Assembly: GCF_024171535.1 (NCBI RefSeq)
Contig: NZ_JALJZV010000003.1
Coordinates: forward strand, 186,001-250,000
Length of the DNA stretch: 64,000 nt
From: Flavobacterium sp. HSC-61S13
GTDB taxonomy: Bacteria; Bacteroidota; Bacteroidia; Flavobacteriales; Flavobacteriaceae
Direction: 5' to 3'
Shown here: piece after piece, positions 25,500 through 34,288 of the stretch
Position numbering within the stretch: the first letter of the stretch is position 1
How the letters are laid out: each line of letters begins with the position of its first letter
The notes under the pieces: model-generated
Seen by the model: only the letters and a program-made list of their open reading frames with translations
The model's database searches: none
What the model was told of the DNA's origin: nothing
Program-made: the position numbers and the translations under genes

Positions 25500-25829
25500 C
25501 TACAGAGAAAAACTCTCGCCGCAACCACAGGTTCTGTTCGCATTGGGGTTGTTGAATTGAAATCCCTTTCCATTCAAGCCGCCCTCAAATTCTAAGGTCG
25601 TTCCTACGAGATATAAAAAACTTTTTTTATCCACAGCGATGGTTACACCGTTGTCTACAAAAACTTTATCTTCTTCTCCCGAATTATGGTCAAACTTTAA
25701 ATCATAGGAAAGTCCGGAACATCCGCCACTTTTTACGCCCACTCGAACATAATCTTTAGTTACGTCAAATCCCTCATCTTCCATTAGTAGCGCCACGCGC
25801 TTACTTGCTGTATCTGAAACTTTTATCAT
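25500..25829 (-). CDS. sufA: HesB/IscA-type Fe-S carrier (SufA)
   Basis: A 109-residue A-type carrier with the three conserved cysteines: one in KSGGCSGLSYD (about 35-39) and two in the C-terminal RTCGCGESF. It transfers clusters from the SufBCD scaffold to target proteins. It heads the sufA-sufB-sufC-sufD cluster. A TATCTTTG element lies 32 bases upstream, with a 13-bp inverted repeat behind it. Confidence 0.93.
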   Translation of the reverse strand: MIKVSDTASKRVALLMEDEGFDVTKDYVRVGVKSGGCSGLSYDLKFDHNSGEEDKVFVDNGVTIAVDKKSFLYLVGTTLEFEGGLNGKGFQFNNPNANRTCGCGESFSL

Positions 25830-25860
25830 AGGTTTATTTGGATTAGTTCTAAAACTATTG

Positions 25861-25868
25861 CAAAGATA
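25861..25868 (-). promoter_or_regulatory. -7 element of sufA (TATCTTTG)
   Basis: TATCTTTG fits TAnnTTTG, 32 bases upstream of the sufA start. No -33 TTTG is present; an inverted repeat occupies that position instead. Confidence 0.5.
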
Positions 25869-25884
25869 TTATAAAAAATGCGGT

Positions 25885-25897
25885 TTCCTATAAGGAA
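25885..25897. promoter_or_regulatory. Inverted repeat at the -33 position of sufA
   Basis: TTCCT-ATA-AGGAA lies 17 bases upstream of the sufA -7 element, where a repressor or activator would sit. An iron or Fe-S responsive regulator is a guess. Confidence 0.3.
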
Positions 25898-26218
25898 TAA
25901 CATTTTTATAACGAATGGCATCATAGATAGAATCTATTGCGTTAATCTCATAATAATGAGAAACTTAACCGCTTGATACGGTTTGCATTTACCTACGCAA
26001 AAACCATCATTCGGATGTGAAAAACTACAAAAAACACCCTATTTAACAAGCATAATACACAAACATGACGGTTATCATGTTTTTTTAATTTAATTCGTTA
26101 TTTATCCTTTAGCCGTTTGGCAGGTCAAGAGCGGCGAATCCCTAATGCTGAGTCACGAATAAAATTGTAGTATTCACCAAAATTGATTAATTTGCCACTG
26201 ACAAAAATAAAGACAATC

Positions 26219-27076
26219 ATGAAGTTATATGCTATAGAAAGCGGGAATTTTAAATTGGACGGAGGCGCGATGTTTGGCGTAGTACCCAAAACCATCTGGA
26301 ACCGTACCAATCCCGCTGATTCCAACAATTTAATTGATATTGCAGCTCGTTTACTATTGATAGAAGAAGGAAACCGTTTGATTTTAATCGACACCGGTAT
26401 GGGCAACAAACAATCGGATAAGTTTTTCGGATATTATTCGCTTTGGGGCGATCATTCTATCGATAAATCATTGGCGCAGCACGGTTTTCACCGCGATGAT
26501 ATCACCGATGTATTTATGACGCATCTGCACTTTGACCACTCTGGAGGGGCCATCAATTGGAATGCGGATCGTACGGGTTATGTTACGGCTTTTAAAAATG
26601 CCAAATACTGGTCCAACGACAAACATTGGGACTGGGCTGTTAATCCAAACGACCGAGAAAAAGCCTCTTTCCTCAAAGAAAACTTATTACCGATACAAGA
26701 GAGTGGGCAGTTGGATTTTATCACAAGACCTGAAGGCGATCTGCTTGATAAGTCGGAATTGGATTTTGGAATCTTTTTTGCCGATGGACACACTGAAAAG
26801 CAAATGATTCCGTTGATCGACTATCAAGGAAAAAAAATAGCTTATGTAGCAGATTTACTTCCTACAGCCGGTCATATCCCCTTGCCTTATGTGATGGGTT
26901 ATGACACCAGACCGCTACTAACATTAAAAGAAAAGGAAAAATTCTTAAAAACCGCAGCAGATGAAAATTACTACCTGCTATTAGGTCACGATGCACACAA
27001 CCAAATCATCACGGTACAAAACACCGACAAAGGCGTTCGCCTCAACGAGGTTTTGCGTTGTGAAGATATTTTTTAA
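26219..27076 (+). CDS. MBL-fold metallo-hydrolase
   Basis: The start is taken at MKLYAIESGNFKLDGG (26219), giving 285 residues; the upstream ATG at 26183 adds 12 unlikely residues. The zinc-binding motif MTHLHFDHSGG lies near 99-109. Further ligands are expected in FADGHTEKQ and the C-terminal LLLGHDAHN. The overall pattern resembles the YtnP/AHL-lactonase-like branch of the metallo-beta-lactamase superfamily, but the substrate cannot be deduced. There is no signal peptide, so it is cytoplasmic. It forms a single-gene unit ended by a strong hairpin. Confidence 0.85.
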   Translation: MKLYAIESGNFKLDGGAMFGVVPKTIWNRTNPADSNNLIDIAARLLLIEEGNRLILIDTGMGNKQSDKFFGYYSLWGDHSIDKSLAQHGFHRDDITDVFMTHLHFDHSGGAINWNADRTGYVTAFKNAKYWSNDKHWDWAVNPNDREKASFLKENLLPIQESGQLDFITRPEGDLLDKSELDFGIFFADGHTEKQMIPLIDYQGKKIAYVADLLPTAGHIPLPYVMGYDTRPLLTLKEKEKFLKTAADENYYLLLGHDAHNQIITVQNTDKGVRLNEVLRCEDIF

Positions 27077-27408
27077 AATTTTAAGGCGGTTAAACATCTG
27101 TATCTTATGTAAAGGCTTTAAATAACGTCTTTTTCAAGCGATGTTTCTAACTTATTATCTATCACACAATAAAGGCGCTCCAAAAATTCCGGAGCGCCCT
27201 ATTTTTATGGGTCATTAAACTCTACCCTTCAATAATGCGTGATATTTAAGACAATCTTTAAAAATAAAAACGCTTAATACACACTAATGATTGACATCAG
27301 TAAAATTATTGTTTGGAGCGTTAAAAAGAATCAAAAAAACCTCAAAACAGGTCACTTAAAAACAATCAAAAAAACTGACTGATTCCAATAATTGCTTTAC
27401 TTTACGAA
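27077..27408. other. Gene-free region between MBL hydrolase and C10 peptidase
   Basis: It contains the terminator at 27172-27206. The remainder is AT-rich with no supported ORF. Confidence 0.5.
27172..27206 (+). terminator. Terminator after MBL hydrolase
   Basis: A GGCGCTCC/GGAGCGCC stem with a 9-base loop is followed by CTATTTTTAT. Confidence 0.8.
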
Positions 27409-28860
27409 TTAACGTTTGATAAACGGAAATATACTTATACTGTTCTGAAAGTTTGAACCATATACAGAAAAAACACCTGCTTCGTACCATCCATTACCTG
27501 AGCCATTCCATCCCCAATTATTACCCAAGTAGTTATAATGATCGTACCAAATGTAAAAACTTCCACTCACCAAGTTTCCGGTAATTGCATCTCTATATTC
27601 AACTATCTCCTTAACTTCACGAGTAAACAATCTATAGCCATCTACAACCCAAGCATGTCCTACACTAGCAGTATTATTGGTTTTAGCAGTAAATCCTTCT
27701 ATCAATACAGGCTGTCTAAGCTTTAAAGATTGAAGTGTTCTATTAAATGAATAACCTTCTTTATGCCCACCAGAATAATAACATTTGTTTCGTAAGAAAG
27801 CCGTAGCAAGATGTGTTTTGGCTCCACTTGCGTTACAACCATAATTCATTTGAGAATAAAATCCGATGCGTTCCATTAATTCAGCAACTTGTGTTTTATA
27901 GATATTTGGAGTAGTATAAGCGGTTAAATCCCCATAAGTTATAAATTCATCCCAGTTAAAATAATAACCATCTAAATGATAGGGATATTTCCAATATGCC
28001 ATAATCTGCCCCGTAGCCGTAGCTACACAGCCTGCTGGGGCATTAGAACAGCCATTTTTATATCTTACTAAGGAATTAAAAGGATATCCCTGACCCCACT
28101 CCACAGGAATCAATGGTTCCACATTTTCTGTCATATACCAAGGTCCAATTTCTGTTCTACGCACAGTAATAGTATATGACTTCGCAAATCCAGCGGCTTT
28201 ATAGTCCGTAGTTGCGCTTCCACTCTTACCATTTTTATCGAATTGCTTCTCCAATTTTCTCGTTATAACTTCAGCTAACGAATCTCTGTTTTTTTGAGCA
28301 AAACCAATATCTGTAGCAATCTTATTCTCGGCCGTTTCGAGAAAAAGTAACAAACCGGGATTATCGGTTTTTCCATCATAATAACCTTTCTCTACAAAAT
28401 TCATAATAGGATTAGAGACTCTATTATCTGCTGCAAAAATTACATATCCCAACTCATCCGAAAAATTAAATACATAAGCTAAAGTATCTGGAAGAGTTGT
28501 TTTTGAATAATTCTTTTTTATCTCATCATTTAAAAGCATTACTTCCAAGGATTTAATAGTCCGTTGATTCGTTTTACCTCCACTTTTAATTTCTGTGTTG
28601 ACAAAATTTTCTACTTCATTTTGTGCCTCTTTCACACTAATATGATGCTTTTTGTTAAACACCTGGCCCAAAACACTGATTTCATATTCTGTTAAATCAG
28701 TTTCTACGCTTAACTCTTTATTTAAGTTCGTTGTGGATTCATCAGAACTACAACTTGCCATCGTAGCGAGTAAGATCGATAAGATACCCACTAGTTTCAA
28801 TTGCTGAAAATAAGGCCAACTCGATCGTTTTTGCTTGTTTGTTTTAAATAACTGAATCAT
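27409..28860 (-). CDS. C10 family cysteine peptidase (streptopain-like) lipoprotein
   Basis: A 483-residue secreted protease precursor. A basic N terminus is followed by a hydrophobic segment and ATMASCSSDES, a lipoprotein cleavage site near Cys37. An inhibitory propeptide (about 40-210) shows the VFAADNRVSNPIMNFVEKG-like pattern typical of C10 zymogens, where a self-assessing Gly/Tyr-rich block precedes the enzyme. The catalytic cysteine is Cys278 in APAGCVATATGQIMAYWKYP. The catalytic histidine is His402 in VGHAWVVDGY, followed by NNWGWNGSGNGWYEAGVFS. It resembles SpeB and Porphyromonas PrtT and would degrade proteins outside the cell or at its surface. It has no operon partner. Confidence 0.92.
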   Translation of the reverse strand: MIQLFKTNKQKRSSWPYFQQLKLVGILSILLATMASCSSDESTTNLNKELSVETDLTEYEISVLGQVFNKKHHISVKEAQNEVENFVNTEIKSGGKTNQRTIKSLEVMLLNDEIKKNYSKTTLPDTLAYVFNFSDELGYVIFAADNRVSNPIMNFVEKGYYDGKTDNPGLLLFLETAENKIATDIGFAQKNRDSLAEVITRKLEKQFDKNGKSGSATTDYKAAGFAKSYTITVRRTEIGPWYMTENVEPLIPVEWGQGYPFNSLVRYKNGCSNAPAGCVATATGQIMAYWKYPYHLDGYYFNWDEFITYGDLTAYTTPNIYKTQVAELMERIGFYSQMNYGCNASGAKTHLATAFLRNKCYYSGGHKEGYSFNRTLQSLKLRQPVLIEGFTAKTNNTASVGHAWVVDGYRLFTREVKEIVEYRDAITGNLVSGSFYIWYDHYNYLGNNWGWNGSGNGWYEAGVFSVYGSNFQNSISIFPFIKR

Positions 28861-29308
28861 AATTTTTTCATTTAAAATGTTAATAACATAATTATAAATA
28901 GATAATTCTTTTTATAAACATATAAAATAAAATCTTAACATTAATACTAATTATGTTAACTTTATTAATCATAAAAAGTTAAAAAAAGAAATTGAAATAA
29001 TTTAAAATGTATAATTAACATACTTTATAATATTAAAACAAGAACTTATAAATAAGTTTAAGAGATTTCGACACGAAACAAGCTAAAAGCTAAAAATCAT
29101 TAAAAACGCTAAATTTCAAAGGTTTACAAAAATTCGTAGTGTTTTTCTTTCAGATGAAAATATAGTTTGCGTAATTTGTACGACGAGGACAACGCAATAA
29201 GTCTTTTGCACTTTTCTAAAGGCGGTTTGAGTTAAAAGAATTGTTATTTAATCGTAAATCACTAAATTCGACCTTGGAAATAAATTATAACCTATTAAAA
29301 AATACCAG
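28861..29308. other. Gene-free divergent region with repeated ATGTTA/TAACAT half-sites
   Basis: Very AT-rich spacer between two divergent secreted peptidase genes. Half-sites ATGTTA/TAACAT recur as ATGTTA-A-TAACAT (28877-28889), TTAACAT-N11-ATGTTAA (28935-28959) and again near 29010. No clear TAnnTTTG promoter is found on either strand. Confidence 0.4.
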
Positions 29309-30922
29309 ATGCGTTTATTAAAACCGGTTTATTTATCTGCAACTTTAGCCCTAGTGCTAGCGAGTTGTGGAGGAACAAAATTCGCTAATTACACCCCTAT
29401 CAGTGGCGTTGATCATTTACCAAAAAGAACAACTGCATTAACAGATGAGCAATTAAAGAGATGGAGTCATTTAGATTTAGTTCGTGATACCGTACCAGGA
29501 ATGTCTGTTGACCGTGCTTATAACGAATTACTAAAAGGTAAAAAAGCAACTAAGGTGGTTGTTGGAGTCATTGATTCGGGAGTAGAAATCGAACACGACG
29601 ATTTAAAAAAGGCTATTTGGACCAATCCAAAGGAAAAAGCTGCAAACGGTATTGATGACGATAATAACGGTTATATAGACGATATTCACGGATGGAACTT
29701 TTTAGGTAAAGCGGTTCATGAAAACCTAGAGTATACCCGTATTGTAAAAATGGGAGATAACGGTACAGCACAATATAAAAAAGCCGTTGCCAAACACCGT
29801 GAAGAATTAGCAGAAGCAGCGGAGAGCAAAACTCGTGTTGATATTCTAGTCAATGCCAACAAAACTTTGTTGGACTATTTTAAAGCCGATACTTATACGG
29901 TTAAGGATCTAGAAACAATTACGGCTACTGCAGATTCTAAGGTTGTTAATGCAAAAAATATCATGTTTGGTATCATGAGCAGAGGTAATGATCTATCCAT
30001 CTTAGATAAATATAAAAAACAAGTGGACAGCAAGTTAAAATACCAATTGAATTTGGAATTTGACGGAAGAGCCTTAACTGGAGACAATCCAGATGACATA
30101 CAAGACGTTAATTATGGAGACAATAACGTATTGGGACCAGACCGCGATGAAGCGATGCACGGTACTCACGTATCGGGTATTATTGCACAACAACGTCATA
30201 ACAATTTAGGTGGAGACGGTGTGGCCTCTGATGTGGTTGAAATCATGGCTGTTCGCGCTGTGCCAGACGGAGATGAATATGATAAGGATATCGCCTTAGC
30301 TATCCGATATGCGGTAGACAACGGTGCTAAAGTGATCAACGGTAGTTTTGGTAAATACTTTGAAACCCATTCTCAATGGGTTCGTGATGCCATCATCTAT
30401 GCAGCTGAAAAAGATGTTTTAATCGTAGTAGCAGCAGGAAATGACGCCTTAGATTTAAACAAAGATGGCGGTGTGGATCGTTTTCCAAACGACAATCAAA
30501 AAATGGGTGCTGAAATCTCCGATAACTTCCTAGTTGTAGGTGCTTTAAACCCGGAATTTAGCGAAAAATTAATCGCTCCATTCTCGAATTACGGTCATTA
30601 TGACGTCGATGTATTTGCTCCTGGAGTTAAGATCTACGCGACCATCCCAAACAATTCTTACGACTTCCTACAAGGAACTTCCATGGCTTCACCAAATGTG
30701 GCTGGTGTAGCGGCTTTGGTACGTGCATACTATCCTAAGTTAAGTGCCGGTCAAGTGAAAAAGATCTTGATGGATTCTGGAATTGCTATTGACAAAGAAG
30801 TTATTTTAGGAGGAAATTCGGCTGATGTAAGAAACTTTAAAGCCATTTCTACCTCAGGTAAAATTGTTAACGCCTACAATGCCATTCTATTAGCCGATAA
30901 AGTATCCAAAGGCAAAAAATAG
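29309..30922 (+). CDS. S8 family serine peptidase (subtilase) lipoprotein
   Basis: A 537-residue subtilisin-type protease with a lipoprotein signal (LVLASCGGTK, Cys near 20). The catalytic triad is complete: Asp89 in VGVIDSGVEIEHDD, His284 in MHGTHVSGIIA and Ser458 in GTSMASPNVAG; the oxyanion region is VVAAGND. About 190 residues separate Asp and His, much longer than in subtilisin. This insert includes the charged helical segment around residues 150-240. Such insertions are usual in flavobacterial S8 lipoproteins. The protein should sit on the outer membrane or in the periplasm. It is followed after a short gap by the M1 peptidase. Confidence 0.93.
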   Translation: MRLLKPVYLSATLALVLASCGGTKFANYTPISGVDHLPKRTTALTDEQLKRWSHLDLVRDTVPGMSVDRAYNELLKGKKATKVVVGVIDSGVEIEHDDLKKAIWTNPKEKAANGIDDDNNGYIDDIHGWNFLGKAVHENLEYTRIVKMGDNGTAQYKKAVAKHREELAEAAESKTRVDILVNANKTLLDYFKADTYTVKDLETITATADSKVVNAKNIMFGIMSRGNDLSILDKYKKQVDSKLKYQLNLEFDGRALTGDNPDDIQDVNYGDNNVLGPDRDEAMHGTHVSGIIAQQRHNNLGGDGVASDVVEIMAVRAVPDGDEYDKDIALAIRYAVDNGAKVINGSFGKYFETHSQWVRDAIIYAAEKDVLIVVAAGNDALDLNKDGGVDRFPNDNQKMGAEISDNFLVVGALNPEFSEKLIAPFSNYGHYDVDVFAPGVKIYATIPNNSYDFLQGTSMASPNVAGVAALVRAYYPKLSAGQVKKILMDSGIAIDKEVILGGNSADVRNFKAISTSGKIVNAYNAILLADKVSKGKK

Positions 30923-31019
30923 AAAAGCTTAAATTTTATAACCTACAAGTTCACTAGTTTCTCCTAATTATATCAATTATACCGGAAAGCTAGTGGACTT
31001 GTTCTTTTACGATCAGATT

Positions 31020-32912
31020 ATGAAAAAGATATTACTTTCGATCACCGTTTCTTTTGCTTTTTTTGGGGCACAAGCTCAAAAAAACCCTAATCCTGGATAT
31101 TGGCAACAACATGTTGATTACAAAATGGAAGTGTCCATGGATGTTAAAAAATCGCAATATCAAGGTGTACAGAAACTCACTTATACCAATCATTCACCCG
31201 ATACGTTGAAACGCGTATTCTTTCATTTGTTTTACAATGCCTTTCAACCGGGAAGTGATATGGATGAACGCTTAAAGTCGATTGCCGATCCAGACAAGCG
31301 CATGGTAAATACCCTTGACAAAGCAGGTAAAAAGACTTATGAGAGTAAAATCAGCTTATTAAAACCGGATGAGATCGGTTATTTAAAAGTTAAGAATTTA
31401 AAACAAGATGGTGTTGATCTAAAAAGCAACCTGGTGGGAACCGTGCTGGAAGTTTCGTTAAGTCAACCGTTACTTCCTGGTGCTTCGACAGTCTTTACAA
31501 TGAATTTTGACGGGCAAGCTCCTGTTATGATTCGCCGCGCTGGACGAAAATCTGCAGAAGGAGTCGCGTTATCTATGGCTCAATGGTATCCCAAAATGGC
31601 TGAGTATGATTTTGAAGGTTGGCATGTGGAACAATATCTAGGAAGAGAATTCCATAGTGTTTGGGGAGACTTTGATGTCAAACTGACTATCGATAAGGAC
31701 TATACAGTTGGCGCAACTGGAAATTTACAAAACAACAATGAAATCGGTCACGGCTATCAAGACGAGGATACCGTAGTCAACCATCCTAAAAAAACCAAGA
31801 ACTTAACCTGGCACTTTAACGCCAAAAATGTCTTGGATTTCACTTGGGCTGCGGACGACAATTATATACATGATAAATATCCTGGTCCAAACGGTTTAAC
31901 GCTACACTTTTTATACAAAAACAATCCTAAAATCATCGACAACTGGAAGTTGTTACAACCGCGTACTGCGGCCTTGTTTGAGTTTTTCAACCGCACCGTC
32001 GGATCTTATCCATACGATCAGTATTCTGTGATTCAGGGTGGTGATGGAGGAATGGAATATTCGATGTGTACGTTAATTACTGGAGAACGTGATATGGCGA
32101 GTTTGGTGGGAGTTACCGCTCACGAAATGGCTCACAGCTGGTTTCAACACGCCCTAGCTACCAATGAAACCAAACACGAATGGATGGATGAGGGCTTTAC
32201 TTCCTTTATTTCGGATTTGGCGGTATTATCTATAATGGACACTACCGATCAAGAAGATGCTAACCCATTTGGCAGCTCTTACAAAAATTATTATTATTTG
32301 GTTAATAAGGGAATCGAACAACCCTTAACCACGCATGCTGATCGTTATGATCTCAACAGCGCTTACAGTATTTCTGCTTATGTAAAAGGTTCGGTATTTT
32401 TGACGCAGTTATCCTATATCATCGGTATGGAAAATACCATGAAAACCTTAAAACAGTATTACAAAGACTACAAATTCACGCATCCGACACCGAATGATTT
32501 TAAACGAACTGCTGAACGAGTAAGCGGAGCGATTTTGGACTGGTATATGATCGATTGGACACAAACTACAAATACGATCGATTACGGTATTCAGTTTGTT
32601 GAAGATGCAGGCACCAATAAAACCAAGGTAACCCTACAACGCATTGGCAGAATACCAATGCCTTTAGACATCTTGGTGGAATACGAAGACGAATCCATGG
32701 AGAGTTTTTATATCCCAAATACTTCGATGCATTGGATCAAACCCAATCCGTATCCCGAAATCAAACGTACGGTACTGACTGGTTGGGGCTGGGGTAAACC
32801 AAACTACAGTTTTACGATTGATCAACCGAGAAAAAAGATTAAAACCATCATCATTGACCCAAGTCAATTCATGGCCGATATCGATCAAAAAAACAACGTT
32901 TATAAGAAATAA
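31020..32912 (+). CDS. M1 family metallopeptidase (aminopeptidase), secreted
   Basis: The start at 31020 gives the signal peptide MKKILLSITVSFAFFGAQAQ; the longer frame from 30993 would bury it. The protein has 630 residues. The zinc site is His368-Glu369-x2-His372 in AHEMAHSWFQH, with Glu391 in WMDEGFTS, 19 residues on, as in all M1 enzymes. The substrate-binding motif is GGMEYSMCT, a variant of GxMEN. The N-terminal beta domain begins about residue 30. The long charged insertion common in gluzincin families is short here. Periplasmic or outer-membrane aminopeptidase activity is expected. It may share a transcript with the S8 gene. A strong terminator follows. Confidence 0.92.
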   Translation: MKKILLSITVSFAFFGAQAQKNPNPGYWQQHVDYKMEVSMDVKKSQYQGVQKLTYTNHSPDTLKRVFFHLFYNAFQPGSDMDERLKSIADPDKRMVNTLDKAGKKTYESKISLLKPDEIGYLKVKNLKQDGVDLKSNLVGTVLEVSLSQPLLPGASTVFTMNFDGQAPVMIRRAGRKSAEGVALSMAQWYPKMAEYDFEGWHVEQYLGREFHSVWGDFDVKLTIDKDYTVGATGNLQNNNEIGHGYQDEDTVVNHPKKTKNLTWHFNAKNVLDFTWAADDNYIHDKYPGPNGLTLHFLYKNNPKIIDNWKLLQPRTAALFEFFNRTVGSYPYDQYSVIQGGDGGMEYSMCTLITGERDMASLVGVTAHEMAHSWFQHALATNETKHEWMDEGFTSFISDLAVLSIMDTTDQEDANPFGSSYKNYYYLVNKGIEQPLTTHADRYDLNSAYSISAYVKGSVFLTQLSYIIGMENTMKTLKQYYKDYKFTHPTPNDFKRTAERVSGAILDWYMIDWTQTTNTIDYGIQFVEDAGTNKTKVTLQRIGRIPMPLDILVEYEDESMESFYIPNTSMHWIKPNPYPEIKRTVLTGWGWGKPNYSFTIDQPRKKIKTIIIDPSQFMADIDQKNNVYKK

Positions 32913-32919
32913 ACGCTTT

Positions 32920-32951
32920 AAAAGTCCCCTCCAAAAGGGGGCTTTTTTTAT
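32920..32951 (+). terminator. Terminator between M1 peptidase and rnpA
   Basis: An AAAGTCCCCT/AGGGGGCTTT stem with a short CCAAA loop is followed by T7. Confidence 0.8.
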
Positions 32952-32976
32952 TTCGATATTGTATGCAAGCTTTTTT

Positions 32977-32984
32977 TACCTTTG
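32977..32984 (+). promoter_or_regulatory. -7 element of rnpA (TACCTTTG)
   Basis: TACCTTTG matches TAnnTTTG and lies 22 bases before the ATG at 33007, directly after the M1 terminator. A TTG lies 15 bases further upstream, slightly closer than usual. Confidence 0.55.
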
Positions 32985-33006
32985 TAGCGTAGAAGAAACC
33001 CAATCC

Positions 33007-33399
33007 ATGAAATTGAATTACCCGAAAAAAGAGAGATTAAAAAGCCATATTACCATTGCATCCCTGTTTACAGAAGGAAAATCTGTAAGCAAATATCCGT
33101 TGCGTTTGGTCTATGTGCCCATGGATGCTTCTGAACAAAGTGAGAAAATCAAGATGGGTGTTTCGGTATCCAAGAAAAACTTTAAGAAGGCAGTAGACCG
33201 CAATTACTTTAAAAGGGTATTACGGGAAACCTATCGCTTAAATCAAGACCTGCTTTTAAGCCATTTAGACCGACCGTATGCTATTATGTTTTTCTATCAA
33301 ACCAAAGATCGGTTGTCATTCGAGGAAATAAATGAAAAAACGATTCAATTATTTCATAAATTTATAATAGCTATTGCCAATGATTCCAAAGAATCTTAA
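33007..33399 (+). CDS. rnpA: Ribonuclease P protein component
   Basis: RnpA binds the RNase P RNA and helps it mature tRNA 5' ends. From MKLNYPKKERLKSH (33007) the protein has 130 residues, the normal size. The frame is open upstream to 32818 but overlaps the M1 gene and its terminator. The family motif appears as KMGVSVSKKNFKKAVDRNYFKRVLRETYR, in place of the usual RNxxKR core. It is not beside rpmH or dnaA, unlike in many bacteria. The DUF4349 and kup genes follow closely and are probably co-transcribed. Confidence 0.9.
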   Translation: MKLNYPKKERLKSHITIASLFTEGKSVSKYPLRLVYVPMDASEQSEKIKMGVSVSKKNFKKAVDRNYFKRVLRETYRLNQDLLLSHLDRPYAIMFFYQTKDRLSFEEINEKTIQLFHKFIIAIANDSKES

Positions 33400-33412
33400 A
33401 TCCATTACGTAT

Positions 33413-34261
33413 ATGCGCTATTTTTTATTATCACTTGCGTTACTGATATTACCTATGGGCTGTGGTCAAGAAAGCACGGCTGTGGAGTATGCAGCAGAAG
33501 CTGCTGGTGGTATGTCATCGAGTGACCTAACCTTAGATGAAGCTGCTGTTGAAAAACCCAGTTCCGAGGATACCGTCGAAACCGAATCCAAAATTATCAA
33601 AACCGGAACTATTCGTTATGAAGTTAAGGATCTCAATACCTCTTTTGAACGCTTAAGTCAACAGATTAAATCTAACGGAGGATATATTCAAAACGACAAT
33701 TCGGGCAATCAATACAATACTACTTATCGCTACCTTACCATACGTGTTCCAAGTAAAAACTTCGATAAATTACTCGCACAGATCAGTCAGGATGTCGCTT
33801 ACTTTGACAACAAAACCATCACCGCTACAGATGTTACAGAAGAGTTTATCGATATCGAAGCGCGTTTGTTAAACAAAAAAAAGTTAGAAAACAGGTATTT
33901 AGAGCTGTTGGGTAAAACCCAGCAAATTTCTGAGATCCTCGAAATAGAAAAATCCTTGTCCACTATACGCGAGGAAATCGAATCGGTGCAAGGCCGATTG
34001 AATTATTTAAAAAATCAAGTGTCTTTTAGTACGCTTACCATAGAAATTTATCATACCGCTGCGACGGGTTCTGGAATCACAGAATCGTATTTATCCAAAA
34101 TGGGTCACGCTGTCGTTTCTGGTTTTAACTCCCTCTCTGGGTTTATCCTGGGCTTATTAACCCTATGGCCTTATTTGATTATCACTGCCCTATTGTTTGT
34201 ATTGATTCGTAAAAGAATCTGGAAAAGAAGGCAAAAATCACAAATAGATAAAGAACAATAA
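33413..34261 (+). CDS. DUF4349 domain-containing lipoprotein
   Basis: The start at 33413 (MRYFLLSLALLILPMGCGQE) gives a lipoprotein signal with Cys near 17 and 282 residues, and avoids overlap with rnpA. The DUF4349 domain covers about 60-260: IIKTGTIRYEVKDLNTSFERL, GGYIQNDNSGNQYNTTYRYLTIRVP, a coiled-coil-prone stretch EKSLSTIREEIESVQGRLNYLKNQVSFSTLTIEIY (about 182-216), then one membrane helix (about 245-265) and a basic tail. Function of the family is not established. It lies 13 bases after rnpA, and kup follows 27 bases later in the same frame. Confidence 0.85.
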   Translation: MRYFLLSLALLILPMGCGQESTAVEYAAEAAGGMSSSDLTLDEAAVEKPSSEDTVETESKIIKTGTIRYEVKDLNTSFERLSQQIKSNGGYIQNDNSGNQYNTTYRYLTIRVPSKNFDKLLAQISQDVAYFDNKTITATDVTEEFIDIEARLLNKKKLENRYLELLGKTQQISEILEIEKSLSTIREEIESVQGRLNYLKNQVSFSTLTIEIYHTAATGSGITESYLSKMGHAVVSGFNSLSGFILGLLTLWPYLIITALLFVLIRKRIWKRRQKSQIDKEQ

Positions 34262-34288
34262 CTCAATTATAATTTTAAATACTGCATC

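Larger units (their letters stand above)
25830..26218. other. Gene-free divergent region between sufA and MBL hydrolase
   Basis: It carries the sufA promoter and its inverted repeat at the left side. I see no ORF or RNA gene in the remaining part. A short in-frame extension to 26183 exists for the hydrolase but looks non-coding. Confidence 0.45.

Noticed and set aside
32818..33006. Longer start for rnpA
   Set aside because: It would overlap the M1 peptidase and its terminator; the normal RnpA start is at 33007.
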